The notes beneath the pieces are model-generated. The model did no database searches. It saw nothing but the letters and a program-made list of their open reading frames with translations, and was not told the DNA's origin. Shown here in pieces: positions 20,840 through 29,829 of a DNA stretch of 31,903 nt. A program made the position numbers and the translations under genes. The DNA is from a virus, in the IMG/VR virus record IMGVR_UViG_3300046804_003060, positions 1-31,903 of that record. One strand, written 5' to 3'. Position 1 is the stretch's first letter. The number at the start of each line of letters is the position of its first letter.

Positions 20840-22830
20840 TGCCAGATTTAAAACTTCCCGATGGTAGAATTGTTAAAAATATTCCTGAGGGAATTTCTAA
20901 GCAACAAATAGAGCAAAAGTTAATTGGCTCTGGTTTTCTTACTGGTGAAGAAGAATGGCTTACTCCAAAAATGTCAATGGGTGAAGCCGCTTTCACAACC
21001 GCAACTAATCCCTTAGGTTTTGGCGATGAGATCAAAGCGGGAATTGCCGCTGGCGTTGCTAAATTATTTGGTGGTGCAGCTACTCAAAACATAGACATTG
21101 GTGACCTTTACAGAGAAGCAAGAACTGCTGAAAGAGCTAAACTGGAAAAAGCAAAACAAGACCGCCCTCTAACCTCTTTTGCTGGACAAGTGTTTTCTGA
21201 CGTTGGTGTAGCTGGAAAAGGTCTCAAAGCTCTTGGTCTAGCTGGTCAAGGATTTGGGACTGCTGTAAAAGGCGGTGCTGCTTTAAGCGGGGCAAGTGCT
21301 TTAGGTGAAACCGAAGACTTAACTAATATTCCTCAAACGCTAAAAGATGTTGCAACAGGCGCAGTTGCTGGCGGCGTAGTAGGTGGGGCAATCCAAAAGG
21401 CTATTCCTGCTGCTCAAAGTGCCGTTGGTGCAATTTCTCAAGCCCCTAAAAAAGCCTTACAGAAAATCACAGGCATAAAGCCAGAAGCAGTTAAAACATT
21501 CCAAGAATTAGGCATTGAACCAACCCTTGCCGATGTTTCTAATTCCGCCGGCTTACAAAATTTCGTAAAAGATATTCCTATCGCTGGAAAACCTATCACT
21601 GAAGCCTTACAAAAACAGGTAAACGATATTTCTAGTCAGATTCAAGGAGTAGTTAAGTCAGAAGGTGGAACTTATACGCAAGCTGGTGAACAGTTAAAAT
21701 TTGGAGCGGAAAATATTAAAGATAAATTTTCTAAAACAAGTGAAATGCTTTATGGTAGAGTTAGTGAATTAGTTCCTCCAGAAACTCCAGTATCTATAAA
21801 CAATACTCTTAATGCTATAAAAAAACGCAAAGTGCAAATCAGAAAAGAGGTATCTGATGAAGATACTGCTGGTTATGTTAAATACATAGAAAAAATTGAA
21901 AAAGATTTAAATGCTCCTTTGAAAGAAGGAGAATTAGGAAGAGCGGTTTCTTATGATGCTCTTTCTGCTTTAAGAAGTGAAATTGGCTTATCTTTATCTG
22001 GCAATCTGAAACCAGTAGAAAAAAAAGCATTAGGAGAAATTTATAGTGGCATAACGCAAGATATAACTAATACTTTACAAAAAGCGGATTTGGGAAAAAT
22101 TGGCAACAGAAGTGCCATGAAAGAATGGGAAAAAGCTAATAGATATTACAGGGTTAATTCAAGATTTATCCAAGAAAATATTCAGCCCCTTTTAGACAAA
22201 GGAACTCCTGAAGAAGTTTATAAGTACGCCACCTCTCAATCTAAGCTTGGCGGCACAAGAATAGGCCAAATAATGAAATCTTTAAAAGAACCTCAAAAAG
22301 ATTTCTTGAGATCAACTTTAGTGAGAGACATGGGGTTAGCTCAAAAAGGAGCGCAAGGCGCGGAAGCTGATGTGTTCAGTCCTCAAAAATTCATGGCCGA
22401 ATATTCTGTTCTTAAGAAAAATGGTGTTGAGAAGCATATTTTCACGCCTGAGCAAGTTACTGCTTACAATCGTTTAAATAAAGTTGTTGAGCTAACTAAA
22501 AACACTGAACAAGCTGGAAAGAAAAATATGCTTTTACCAACAGCCAGTCTTTTAAGCGTTGGTATTCCTACCACTGGAATAGGTTTAATTCCTTTAATGG
22601 GCGGTGGAAGATTTATCTCTTCTCAAATGATGGCAAATCCTAAATTTATTAACTGGTTAGCTGTTACTGCTCAATCTACACCAAAAGAATTACCTAAGCA
22701 ATTAAACAGATTGTCGACTATAGCTGCTGCAAATCCTGAAATTAGAGAAGATATTTTAAAGTTTGTGGCAAATTTTGGAACAAATAATGAGGAAATGAAT
22801 AATGAAGAAAATACTACTTATGGGCAATAA
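20839..22830 (+). CDS. DNA ejection protein (P22 gp16-like position), 663 aa
   Basis: Start ATG 20839 follows GGGAGG at a good distance; an in-frame TTG at 20824 is rejected. The N-terminus MPDLKLPDGRIVKNIPEGIS is the PDGR...PEG segment seen on many injected or tail proteins. It is followed by an Ala/Gly-rich, moderately hydrophobic region (about 45-200, DRPLTSFAGQVFSDVGVAGK and similar) and a long helical domain (200-600). A hydrophobic stretch near 575-600 (LLPTASLLSVGIPTTGIGLI) may contact membrane. It lacks a recognisable transglycosylase active site. Length matches P22 gp16 (609). It ends with TAATG coupling to the first fibre gene. Confidence 0.75.
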   Translation: MPDLKLPDGRIVKNIPEGISKQQIEQKLIGSGFLTGEEEWLTPKMSMGEAAFTTATNPLGFGDEIKAGIAAGVAKLFGGAATQNIDIGDLYREARTAERAKLEKAKQDRPLTSFAGQVFSDVGVAGKGLKALGLAGQGFGTAVKGGAALSGASALGETEDLTNIPQTLKDVATGAVAGGVVGGAIQKAIPAAQSAVGAISQAPKKALQKITGIKPEAVKTFQELGIEPTLADVSNSAGLQNFVKDIPIAGKPITEALQKQVNDISSQIQGVVKSEGGTYTQAGEQLKFGAENIKDKFSKTSEMLYGRVSELVPPETPVSINNTLNAIKKRKVQIRKEVSDEDTAGYVKYIEKIEKDLNAPLKEGELGRAVSYDALSALRSEIGLSLSGNLKPVEKKALGEIYSGITQDITNTLQKADLGKIGNRSAMKEWEKANRYYRVNSRFIQENIQPLLDKGTPEEVYKYATSQSKLGGTRIGQIMKSLKEPQKDFLRSTLVRDMGLAQKGAQGAEADVFSPQKFMAEYSVLKKNGVEKHIFTPEQVTAYNRLNKVVELTKNTEQAGKKNMLLPTASLLSVGIPTTGIGLIPLMGGGRFISSQMMANPKFINWLAVTAQSTPKELPKQLNRLSTIAAANPEIREDILKFVANFGTNNEEMNNEENTTYGQ

Positions 22831-24272
22831 TGGCACAAAGATTTTTAGAACCAATTAATAGAATTTTTACAAATGCTGGATTGGTTGGAGTTGGTTATAA
22901 ATATTATTTTTACCAAACAGGAACAACAACACCAGTCACAACTTATCAAGATGACGGATTAAGCGTTGCAAATACAAATCCCGTTGTTTCGGATTCAAAT
23001 GGTCGTTTTCCTGAGATTTGGTATTCTGATTTGTCTCAACTAAAATTAATTGTAAAAGATTCTTCTGATAATACCCTAGAGACAGTTGACCCAGTTGGCG
23101 CAACCGCTTCTGCTGTTTCTCTTAATGACTTTGATGTCCGTCCAACTTCTTACTGGGGTTTAACCGCTGGAACTTCAACAGCTTATACTCTAGTTGCCAG
23201 TCCGACTATTAGTGCTTACGCTAACACCCAAACTTTTATTGTCCAATTTCATACTGATTGCGGTGATAATCCAACTTTAGCAATTGATGGCTTATCTGCT
23301 TTTGCTCTTAAGAAATACACTCAGCAAGGCACAAAGGTTGCATTAAAAGCAAATGATGCAAGAGCGAATCAGAGATATTTATGCTATAATGACGGAGTGG
23401 ATATTATTGTTTCTAATCCATCTTCTTTACCTATTTTATCAGGCTCTGCAACTGCTTTAACTATTGCAACTGGTGCAGTAACTTTAACTAATAATTCTAG
23501 TTCTTATTCAATAGATACAGAAGGAGCTGCTGCAAGCGATGATTTAGACACTATAAGTGGCGGGCAAGATGGACAAGTTATTTTTATTCGCTCAACTGCT
23601 GATGCAAGGAATGTTGTGTTAAAACATAATACAGGAAACATTTATAATCCTAATGTTTTTGATATTACATTAGACCTAACTACCGATTTTGTTGTTTTAA
23701 GATATAACTCTGCAGCGGTAAAATGGATTGTTGTTTCTATTGCCGTCCTTGGATCTTCACCATATCAACTGATATCCACTGCTACCGCATCTAGCTCTTC
23801 ATCAATTAGTTTTACAAACTTAAATTCTAATTTTTCTAAATATGTTGTTGAGTTTCAATATATAGTTCCAGTTTCAAATTCTTATTTTTCAGCAAGATTG
23901 AGTACAGATAATGGCTCAAGTTACATTTCAGCAAATTATTTAAATGGTAATGTGTTTGGATCAAACGCAGATGTTCCGTCTGGAGGAGCTGTACCAATTG
24001 ATAGGATTAATTTGTCAATAAGCTCTGTCAACATGATAAATACTTCTACTAAAGGATACTGTGGAAGATTAGAAATTTTTAATCCATCTAATACAGCTAA
24101 TCATAAAATCTGTAGAACATCTGGCAATTATACTAATGCCAGTGGAAATATTACCTACGTAGAAAATGTTTCAATATATACTGGAGCTACAAGTGCTGTT
24201 AATGCAATTCAATTCTTTTTTTCAACTGGAAACATATCTTCAGGAACATTTAAACTTTATGGAATAAAATAA
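22830..24272 (+). CDS. Tail fibre/tailspike-like receptor-binding protein, 480 aa
   Basis: The N-terminal domain (about 1-90) has the phage fibre attachment pattern GYKYYFYQTGTTTPVTTYQD (22-41), then ANTNPVVSDSNGRFPEIWYS (47-66), which docks on the virion. The middle is a Thr/Ser/Asn-rich beta region with LYNDGVDIIVSN-type strands. The C-terminus ends AVNAIQFFFSTGNISSGTFKLYGIK-like, split here as NAIQFFFSTGNISSGTFKLY then GIK, a common receptor-binding tip. No enzyme motif seen. It is followed two bases later by a chaperone-like gene, as usual for fibres. Confidence 0.8.
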   Translation: MAQRFLEPINRIFTNAGLVGVGYKYYFYQTGTTTPVTTYQDDGLSVANTNPVVSDSNGRFPEIWYSDLSQLKLIVKDSSDNTLETVDPVGATASAVSLNDFDVRPTSYWGLTAGTSTAYTLVASPTISAYANTQTFIVQFHTDCGDNPTLAIDGLSAFALKKYTQQGTKVALKANDARANQRYLCYNDGVDIIVSNPSSLPILSGSATALTIATGAVTLTNNSSSYSIDTEGAAASDDLDTISGGQDGQVIFIRSTADARNVVLKHNTGNIYNPNVFDITLDLTTDFVVLRYNSAAVKWIVVSIAVLGSSPYQLISTATASSSSSISFTNLNSNFSKYVVEFQYIVPVSNSYFSARLSTDNGSSYISANYLNGNVFGSNADVPSGGAVPIDRINLSISSVNMINTSTKGYCGRLEIFNPSNTANHKICRTSGNYTNASGNITYVENVSIYTGATSAVNAIQFFFSTGNISSGTFKLYGIK

Positions 24273-24273
24273 T

Positions 24274-24606
24274 ATGACTCAAGATGAAATAAAACTACAA
24301 CCGCACAAAATGGTTAATGGGATAGCGGTTCTTTTAACAGAGAATGAAATTGCCGAGTTTAATAAATTGCAAACAGAACATTTATTAAATCAGTTAAGCT
24401 TACAAAAACAGTTAAAAATAACTCAATGCCAAAAATATCTTAACGAAACTGATTGGTATATTATTAAAATGTCTGACCCAAGCAATGTTTCTATTGTGCC
24501 TGAGAATATTCTTATTAACAGATCTAACGCGAGGACTTGGCAGAAAGATATCAATACTTGCACAACTTTAGAAGAACTTAACAACATTAACATTAATTTT
24601 AATTAA
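24274..24606 (+). CDS. Tail fibre assembly chaperone-like protein, 110 aa
   Basis: The 110-residue product contains QKYLNETDWYIIKMSDPSNV (about 49-68) followed by SIVPENILINRSNARTWQKD (69-88). The pattern YLxxTDWYxI(R/K)...P...xxRxxAR..xxxI is common to small proteins encoded right after tail fibres, many of which help fibres fold or trimerise. The N-terminal half is helical. The position, two bases after a fibre and two before the gp4-like gene, supports the call; the exact client is not proved. Confidence 0.7.
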   Translation: MTQDEIKLQPHKMVNGIAVLLTENEIAEFNKLQTEHLLNQLSLQKQLKITQCQKYLNETDWYIIKMSDPSNVSIVPENILINRSNARTWQKDINTCTTLEELNNININFN

Positions 24607-24607
24607 A

Positions 24608-25546
24608 ATGGCTGTTTCAGGAACTAATACATTTTCACAAACAAGAAACGACATAATTAATAGAGCTTTGTCAATTCTTGGCGTTAAGACTCGTGGAAGA
24701 GCTTTAACTTCAGAAGAGGTAAACGAAGCTTCTGATGCTTTAAATTTGTTTGTAAAAGGTCTTAAAAGCGAAGGTGTTTATCTTTGGAAATACGCCGAAG
24801 GAACTTTGTTTTTAACCGTAGGACAAGAAAGTTACATTTTAGATGGATCAACTGCTAACGCTACTGAATCATTCACACAAACAACTACAAGTGCAGCAGC
24901 GGTAAGTGGAGCAACTTCAATTCCGGTTACAAGCGCAACTGGTTTTACTATTGGGTATAATATTGGCATTATGCAAGACGATGGTGATTTACATTGGACA
25001 ACCATTTCTAACATTGTAGGAACGACAATAAGCTTAACAGCAGCTTTGACTGATGATGTTTCAAGTGGAGCAACTGTTTATGTTTATCAAACTAAAATTA
25101 CACGCCCCGAAGTTATCACCTCTGCACGCCGCAGGGATTCGTCAGATTATGATACTCCTTTAAATGAGCTTGCCAGAAGTGATTATTTTAATTTAGCTCA
25201 AAAAACAATATCAGGACAGCCAACACAATTTTATTATGATAAGCAGTTAAGCTCAGGAACTATTTATCTATACCAAGCCCCTGATGATGCTTCTAATACG
25301 ATTAAATTCACTTTTCAAAAAATGTTTTTTGATTTTACCGCTGGAACTGATAATCCTGATTTCCCTATTGAATGGGCTGAAACTTTAGCTTTTGGATTAG
25401 CTTCTCGTTTATCTTATGATTATGGTATTGATAAAACAAAAGCAGAATTAATCAAGAGAACTGCTGATGAAATGCTGCGTAATTTAAAAGGTTATGATAG
25501 AGAGGAGTCAATTTATTTTGTGCCAACTTATAATTTATATCAATAA
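24608..25546 (+). CDS. Tail adaptor, P22 gp4-like
   Basis: The 312-residue product starts with a helical domain typical of P22 gp4-type portal adaptors: TRNDIINRALSILGVKTRGR (12-31), LTSEEVNEASDALNLFVKGL (33-52), then KYAEGTLFLTVGQESYILDG. It joins the portal to the tail and seals packaged DNA. Residues about 85-155 form a Thr/Ser-rich beta insert (GATSIPVTSATGFTIGYNIG and on), making it longer than P22 gp4 (166). The C-terminal WAETLAFGLASRLSYDYGID is also family-like. Coupled by TAATG to the gp10-like gene. Any muralytic activity known for gp4 is untested here. Confidence 0.85.
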   Translation: MAVSGTNTFSQTRNDIINRALSILGVKTRGRALTSEEVNEASDALNLFVKGLKSEGVYLWKYAEGTLFLTVGQESYILDGSTANATESFTQTTTSAAAVSGATSIPVTSATGFTIGYNIGIMQDDGDLHWTTISNIVGTTISLTAALTDDVSSGATVYVYQTKITRPEVITSARRRDSSDYDTPLNELARSDYFNLAQKTISGQPTQFYYDKQLSSGTIYLYQAPDDASNTIKFTFQKMFFDFTAGTDNPDFPIEWAETLAFGLASRLSYDYGIDKTKAELIKRTADEMLRNLKGYDREESIYFVPTYNLYQ

Positions 25547-26964
25547 TGCAACAAATACATTTTGGCGTAAACTCATATAAAGCAAAAAGTGGCTTAATTT
25601 CAGCAGAAAGAATGGTGAATTGCTACGTTGAAATAACGCCGCAAACCAGCCCCTTCCCTAACATGGTTTTAGGAACTGCTGGGCTTACAGTCTGGAAAGA
25701 TACTGGTGTTTCTTTACCTGTTTATGGAATGCGAGTAATGGGCGAAAATCTTTATGTGGTAGTTGGAAACAAAGTCTATAAAATAGACTCAACAAAAACA
25801 ATGACACTTTTAGGTGAAATTGCTACTACTATTGGGCAAGTTATAATGACTGATAACGGCGACCAAGTTACAATTGAGTTACCAAGTGGGACAACTTATT
25901 ACTGCACTTCAACCGCCTCTTCTCTTACTGAAATTACTAATGGTGAATTTAGTGATTCAGGTTCTGTTACGACTTTAGATGGCTTTACTATCTCAGCTCT
26001 TTTAAATTCAAATGAATTTCAATGGTCAGATGTCAATCAAACAGAAAATTGGAGTGCTTTAAATGCTGCTACTGTAGAAGCAAATTCTTCTAAAATAGTT
26101 AGAGTTTATCAAAATAACTTAGAACTTTGGTTCTTTAAAGAAGATATTACGCAGGTTTATTATAATACTGGTTCAGGAAGCCCTTTATTTCAAAGAAAAG
26201 AAGGTGTTTATATTGAGAAAGGTTGCGCTTCTAAATATTCAGTTGCTACTTTAGATAATTCTTTTTTCTTTTTAGGTAACGATAGATTGGTTTATCAGAC
26301 CGTAGGTTATCAATTAAAACCTATCTCGACCTTTCCTATCTCGCAAGAAATTGAGACTTACACAACAATTAATGACGCTATTGGATTTACCTACATTCAA
26401 GATGGACATAAATTTTATTGTTTAAATTTTCCAACTGAAAATAAAACATGGGAATATGATATTACAACTGAATTATGGCATGAAAGAGAAAGTGTTAATA
26501 ATTCTGGCGTTGATGGAAGGTGGAGAGCTAACTGCCACGCTTATTTTGCAGGCAAAAACCTAATTGGTGATTTTGAGACTGGTATTATTTATGAATTAGA
26601 CCCTGATGTTTACACCGAAAACGAAACGGTAATTAAAAGAGAAGTTATTGGGACGACAATGTTTAAAAACTTTGCAAGAATGTCTATAAATAAGTTTGTT
26701 GTTGTAATGGATACCGGAGTCGGAATCGCTACTGGTCAAGGCTCAGATCCTCAGTTAATGGGAAGATTCTCATTAGACGGAGGAAAAGTTTATACCAATG
26801 AATTATGGCAACCAATTGGAGCGCAGGGTTCATTCTTAACTGAAGTATTTTGGACAAAAGTTTGTGGCAAAACTCGTTCTTTTATTGCCAAACTAAACTA
26901 CAGCGAGCCAACTAAATTTCAGATTGTTGGTGCTTTTGTGGAGGTTGAATCAGAAGATGATTAA
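25546..26964 (+). CDS. Tail hub/packaged-DNA stabilisation protein, P22 gp10-like
   Basis: The 472-residue product is the same length as P22 gp10 and similar in pattern: VNCYVEITPQ near the start (about 27-36), beta-propeller-like repeats, FQWSDVNQTENWSALNAATV (about 165-184), LELWFFKEDITQVYYNTGSG (about 199-218) with FQRKEGVYIEKGCAS, and CLNFPTENKTWEYDI. It forms the hexameric hub below the gp4-like adaptor, where fibres and the tail tip attach. It starts in the TAATG overlap with gp4-like and overlaps the next gene by 8 bases. Confident on family. Confidence 0.87.
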   Translation: MQQIHFGVNSYKAKSGLISAERMVNCYVEITPQTSPFPNMVLGTAGLTVWKDTGVSLPVYGMRVMGENLYVVVGNKVYKIDSTKTMTLLGEIATTIGQVIMTDNGDQVTIELPSGTTYYCTSTASSLTEITNGEFSDSGSVTTLDGFTISALLNSNEFQWSDVNQTENWSALNAATVEANSSKIVRVYQNNLELWFFKEDITQVYYNTGSGSPLFQRKEGVYIEKGCASKYSVATLDNSFFFLGNDRLVYQTVGYQLKPISTFPISQEIETYTTINDAIGFTYIQDGHKFYCLNFPTENKTWEYDITTELWHERESVNNSGVDGRWRANCHAYFAGKNLIGDFETGIIYELDPDVYTENETVIKREVIGTTMFKNFARMSINKFVVVMDTGVGIATGQGSDPQLMGRFSLDGGKVYTNELWQPIGAQGSFLTEVFWTKVCGKTRSFIAKLNYSEPTKFQIVGAFVEVESEDD

Positions 26965-27259
26965 CCTTCCAAATATTCAACAACCTATTGAGGAAAACGG
27001 AATTGTAAAGCCCGAATGGAATACTTTTTTTCAACAAATCAAATCAACTATTAAATCTGATTTAACTATTGATATTGGCGTGCCTAATGCTTTAGAGCCA
27101 ATAGCAGACAAAGAAGGGATCGTTAATAGAACTTGGTATTCGTTTTTTGAAAAAAGCTATTCTTCAACAGGAGCTACCTTTGGAATTCCTTCTTCTCAAG
27201 AAAAGATAGGAAAACAATGGAATAATTTTTTTCAAAATATGTATCAAGAATTAAAATAA
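26957..27259 (+). CDS. Small tail protein with three PI..GIV..W..FF repeats, 100 aa
   Basis: I start at ATG 26957, overlapping the hub gene by 8 bases; an upstream in-frame start would lengthen the overlap. The 100-residue product has three degenerate copies of a motif: NIQQPIEENGIVKPEWNTFF (6-25), ALEPIADKEGIVNRTWYSFF (about 45-64) and SSQEKIGKQWNNFFQNMY (about 79-96). Single copies of P-I-x-x-x-G-x-x-x-x-x-W-x-x-F-F are common in phage tail proteins. It occupies the place of the P22 tail needle gp26 but lacks gp26's long coiled coil. Probably a tail-tip or connector protein. Confidence 0.7.
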   Translation: MINLPNIQQPIEENGIVKPEWNTFFQQIKSTIKSDLTIDIGVPNALEPIADKEGIVNRTWYSFFEKSYSSTGATFGIPSSQEKIGKQWNNFFQNMYQELK

Positions 27260-27260
27260 T

Positions 27261-28853
27261 ATGACCTTATCATTAATCACAAACTCTGTATCAAAGGCGC
27301 AATTAGATTCTGGCAAGCCCCAAGCTTTGAGTTGCACCCAAGAAGGTCAGCTCGAGGTGTCATTGCGTGATCCAATCTTACCTTTTGGTTCTCTTCATGT
27401 TGAAAATATGACACCTATTTTTCAAAGTGATGCAGTTTATGGGATTAACCAACAACAAACATTAGCTACAACATCAGGCACGGGAACGGCAACAACAAGT
27501 GATTCTTTGTTTGTAGCTACTACTGGCACAACAGCACTATCCCAAGGTGTAATTCAAAGTAGAAAAAGATTAAGGTATCGCGCGGGACAAGGCGTTATCG
27601 CTCGCTTTACAGCTAAATTCACCGCTCCAGTTGCTTATTCTTACCAATTAGCCGGTTTAGGTCATGCAGAAGATGGGATTTATGTAGGGTATGCAGATGT
27701 TGCTGGTAGCGTTCCTGAATTTGGGATTTTATATGTAAATCGTGGCGTTAGAGAAACCAGAACTTTAACAGTCACAACAGGCGCAACAAGTGCCGCTAAC
27801 TGCACAATCACTTTAAATGGCGTTGCTTTTACTGTAGCTTTAACAGCCGCTTCTAATATTCAAAGAACAGTTTACGAAATCTCGCAGGCAACTTATGCAG
27901 GTTGGGACGCTTACTCTGCGGGAGCAACAGTTGTATTTGTTAGAAAATCTTCTGGCACAGCTTCTGGCACTTATTCTTTTGGAGCTGGAACGACAGGCGC
28001 AGCGGCAACAATTGCCCAAACAAAAGCTGGCGTTGCCTCAACCGATACTTTTATTCCGCGGTCGACTTGGAATGGAGATAAACTAAACGGCACAGGTGAT
28101 TCTGGTTTAACTATTGACCCAACCAAGTTAAATATTTTCCAAATATCATTTGGATATTTAGGGACTGATTCAATCGTCTTTAAATGTAAATTAAGCCCTA
28201 CAAATGGCAACAATTCAACATGGATCACTTTTCACACAATTAGATTGTCCAATTCCTTAACCACCACAACTTTTGGCAATCCTTCTTTCCCTTTTACCTT
28301 GGCTGCATATTCAGCAGGAAGCACAACTAATTTAACAGTTAATAGCGCATCTTTTGCTGGATTCATTGAAGGGCAAAAGTTTTTACACGCCGGAAGATTC
28401 TCTTATTTTAATTCATTAACAACAGTCGGAGCAACTAACTTCCAAGCTTTATTTACCATAATGAACACTCGCTACTACAAAGGCAGAGCAAATCAAGCTG
28501 TGATTAATATTTTAAGTGCCTCAGGAGCATTAAAACACACTTCGCCTTGTATTTTCTATTTGATTAAAAACGGAACTCTTGCAGGCAATCCAAACTTCCA
28601 AGTACTAACAACTGATTCTTGTTCAGTCTGGGACACCGCCGCAACAACGGTTTCTTACACCAATGGCTACCAATTACTTTGGACTGGTCATTTAGGAGAT
28701 ACAGGAGAGTTAGACCACCATTTTGGAAACGGTTCTTACAATGCAGAAGAAATAACTTTACAACCAGGCGAATGGGTTACTTTAGCTGCTCGCGCAGCGA
28801 CTGGAACTCCTTCTTATGTAACTGGTTCAATTAATACAAGAGAGGATCAATAA
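27261..28853 (+). CDS. Putative virion surface/receptor-binding protein, 530 aa
   Basis: The 530-residue product is beta-rich and Thr/Ser/Gly-rich. The N-terminal part has FGSLHVENMTPIFQSDAVYG (about 37-56); then KRLRYRAGQGVIARFTAKFT (about 103-122), which resembles proteins of phage and large-virus surfaces. Residues about 168-275 form a repeat-like module (TLTVTTGATSAANCTITLNG, then a YAGWDAYSAGATVVFVRKSS segment) seen in varied virion proteins. The C-terminal third has ALKHTSPCIFYLIKNGTLAG and a final ALAAR-like strand. No catalytic motif. It starts one base after the preceding stop. A receptor-binding role is inferred. Confidence 0.65.
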   Translation: MTLSLITNSVSKAQLDSGKPQALSCTQEGQLEVSLRDPILPFGSLHVENMTPIFQSDAVYGINQQQTLATTSGTGTATTSDSLFVATTGTTALSQGVIQSRKRLRYRAGQGVIARFTAKFTAPVAYSYQLAGLGHAEDGIYVGYADVAGSVPEFGILYVNRGVRETRTLTVTTGATSAANCTITLNGVAFTVALTAASNIQRTVYEISQATYAGWDAYSAGATVVFVRKSSGTASGTYSFGAGTTGAAATIAQTKAGVASTDTFIPRSTWNGDKLNGTGDSGLTIDPTKLNIFQISFGYLGTDSIVFKCKLSPTNGNNSTWITFHTIRLSNSLTTTTFGNPSFPFTLAAYSAGSTTNLTVNSASFAGFIEGQKFLHAGRFSYFNSLTTVGATNFQALFTIMNTRYYKGRANQAVINILSASGALKHTSPCIFYLIKNGTLAGNPNFQVLTTDSCSVWDTAATTVSYTNGYQLLWTGHLGDTGELDHHFGNGSYNAEEITLQPGEWVTLAARAATGTPSYVTGSINTREDQ

Positions 28854-28859
28854 AAAACT

Positions 28860-28942
28860 CTTGACTTTTTTATCAACTAAACAATCATCAATTTTATGAG
28901 TAAATGTAAAAAGATGATGCAAAAACATTTACTTATTTATGG
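28860..28942 (+). promoter_or_regulatory. Promoter and TGAGTAAATG/CATTTACTTA leader of the fibre operon
   Basis: CTTGAC (28860-28865) with only a weak -10 (AATCAT near 28883), then TGAGTAAATG (28897-28906) and its near-perfect inverted partner CATTTACTTA (28926-28935, 9 of 10). AAAAACA (28921-28927) and TATTTATGG at the start match the ejection operon leader. The ATG of the box is followed at once by TAA. Confidence 0.5.
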
Positions 28943-29829
28943 GTGGTTTATCAAGACAATATAAAGGTTTATCAGGAAAAGAGCCTACAGCGTCAGATTT
29001 AGGAGCTGTTCAAAAAGCTGGCGATACAATGACGGGTGCTTTAACCGCTCCCTCGTTTACTTCAACTGGCGCAGCAAACACAGTTAAAGAATATTCTGCC
29101 AATTCTGGTTCAGCTATAACAATTGATCCAGCTAATGGTGAAACTCAGTATATTACTTTAAATGCTGCGACCCCAGTAATTACTTTTGCTTCAGCTCCTG
29201 CCGCAGGAACTAGCAAAAGAATTAAACTCACTCTAATCCAAGATGGAACAGGTGGAAGATTACCAACTTTTGCAAACTGCATTTTCCTTGCCACAGGTTC
29301 ATCAACAGCAACAGCAATTAACAGCGCAATTAGCTCTTTAACTTATTTTGAAGCTGAAGCAATTAACGGTGTTTGGGTTGTTGCTTCTGCTAACCAAAAT
29401 TTAGGTGTAATAGATGGATCTGTTGCCGCCGCTGGTTATATTGGCGAAGTTATTACTTCTTCAGTTGGTATTACTTCATCTACTCCTTTAACAACAGCAA
29501 TAGATAAAAGTATTACTTCAATCACTTTAACCGCTGGCGATTGGATGGTTTCGGGTAATATTGGCTTTATTGCCGCTGCAACAACTGTTCCTACTAAATT
29601 AACTGCAAGTATTAGTGCTACTAACAATACTCAAGCCATTTCCCCAAATGATGGAGGTTTTGCACAAATTCAGGCTACTTTAGGGACTGCATCAACTAAC
29701 GTTCTCACTACTTCACCAATGAGAATAAATATTACAAGCACTACTACTTATTATCTTGTTGGAACTGCAACTTTTACCGGTGCTGCTTTAACTGCTTATG
29801 GTTCAATATCAGCTAGGAGACTTAGATAA
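28939..29829 (+). CDS. Tail fibre-like protein, 296 aa
   Basis: The 296-residue product starts MGGLSRQYKGLSGKEPTASD and has LGAVQKAGDTMTGALTAPSF (about 22-41), the short repeat of phage side-tail fibre shafts. A beta domain follows with ETQYITLNAATPVITFASAP and RIKLTLIQDGTGGRLPTFAN (about 93-112), then a Thr/Ser-rich C-terminal jelly-roll-like domain ending YGSISARRLR. It probably forms a trimeric fibre or tip. It begins a new transcription unit and is coupled by TAATG to the lectin-like gene, with which it may form one adhesin. Confidence 0.75.
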   Translation: MGGLSRQYKGLSGKEPTASDLGAVQKAGDTMTGALTAPSFTSTGAANTVKEYSANSGSAITIDPANGETQYITLNAATPVITFASAPAAGTSKRIKLTLIQDGTGGRLPTFANCIFLATGSSTATAINSAISSLTYFEAEAINGVWVVASANQNLGVIDGSVAAAGYIGEVITSSVGITSSTPLTTAIDKSITSITLTAGDWMVSGNIGFIAAATTVPTKLTASISATNNTQAISPNDGGFAQIQATLGTASTNVLTTSPMRINITSTTTYYLVGTATFTGAALTAYGSISARRLR

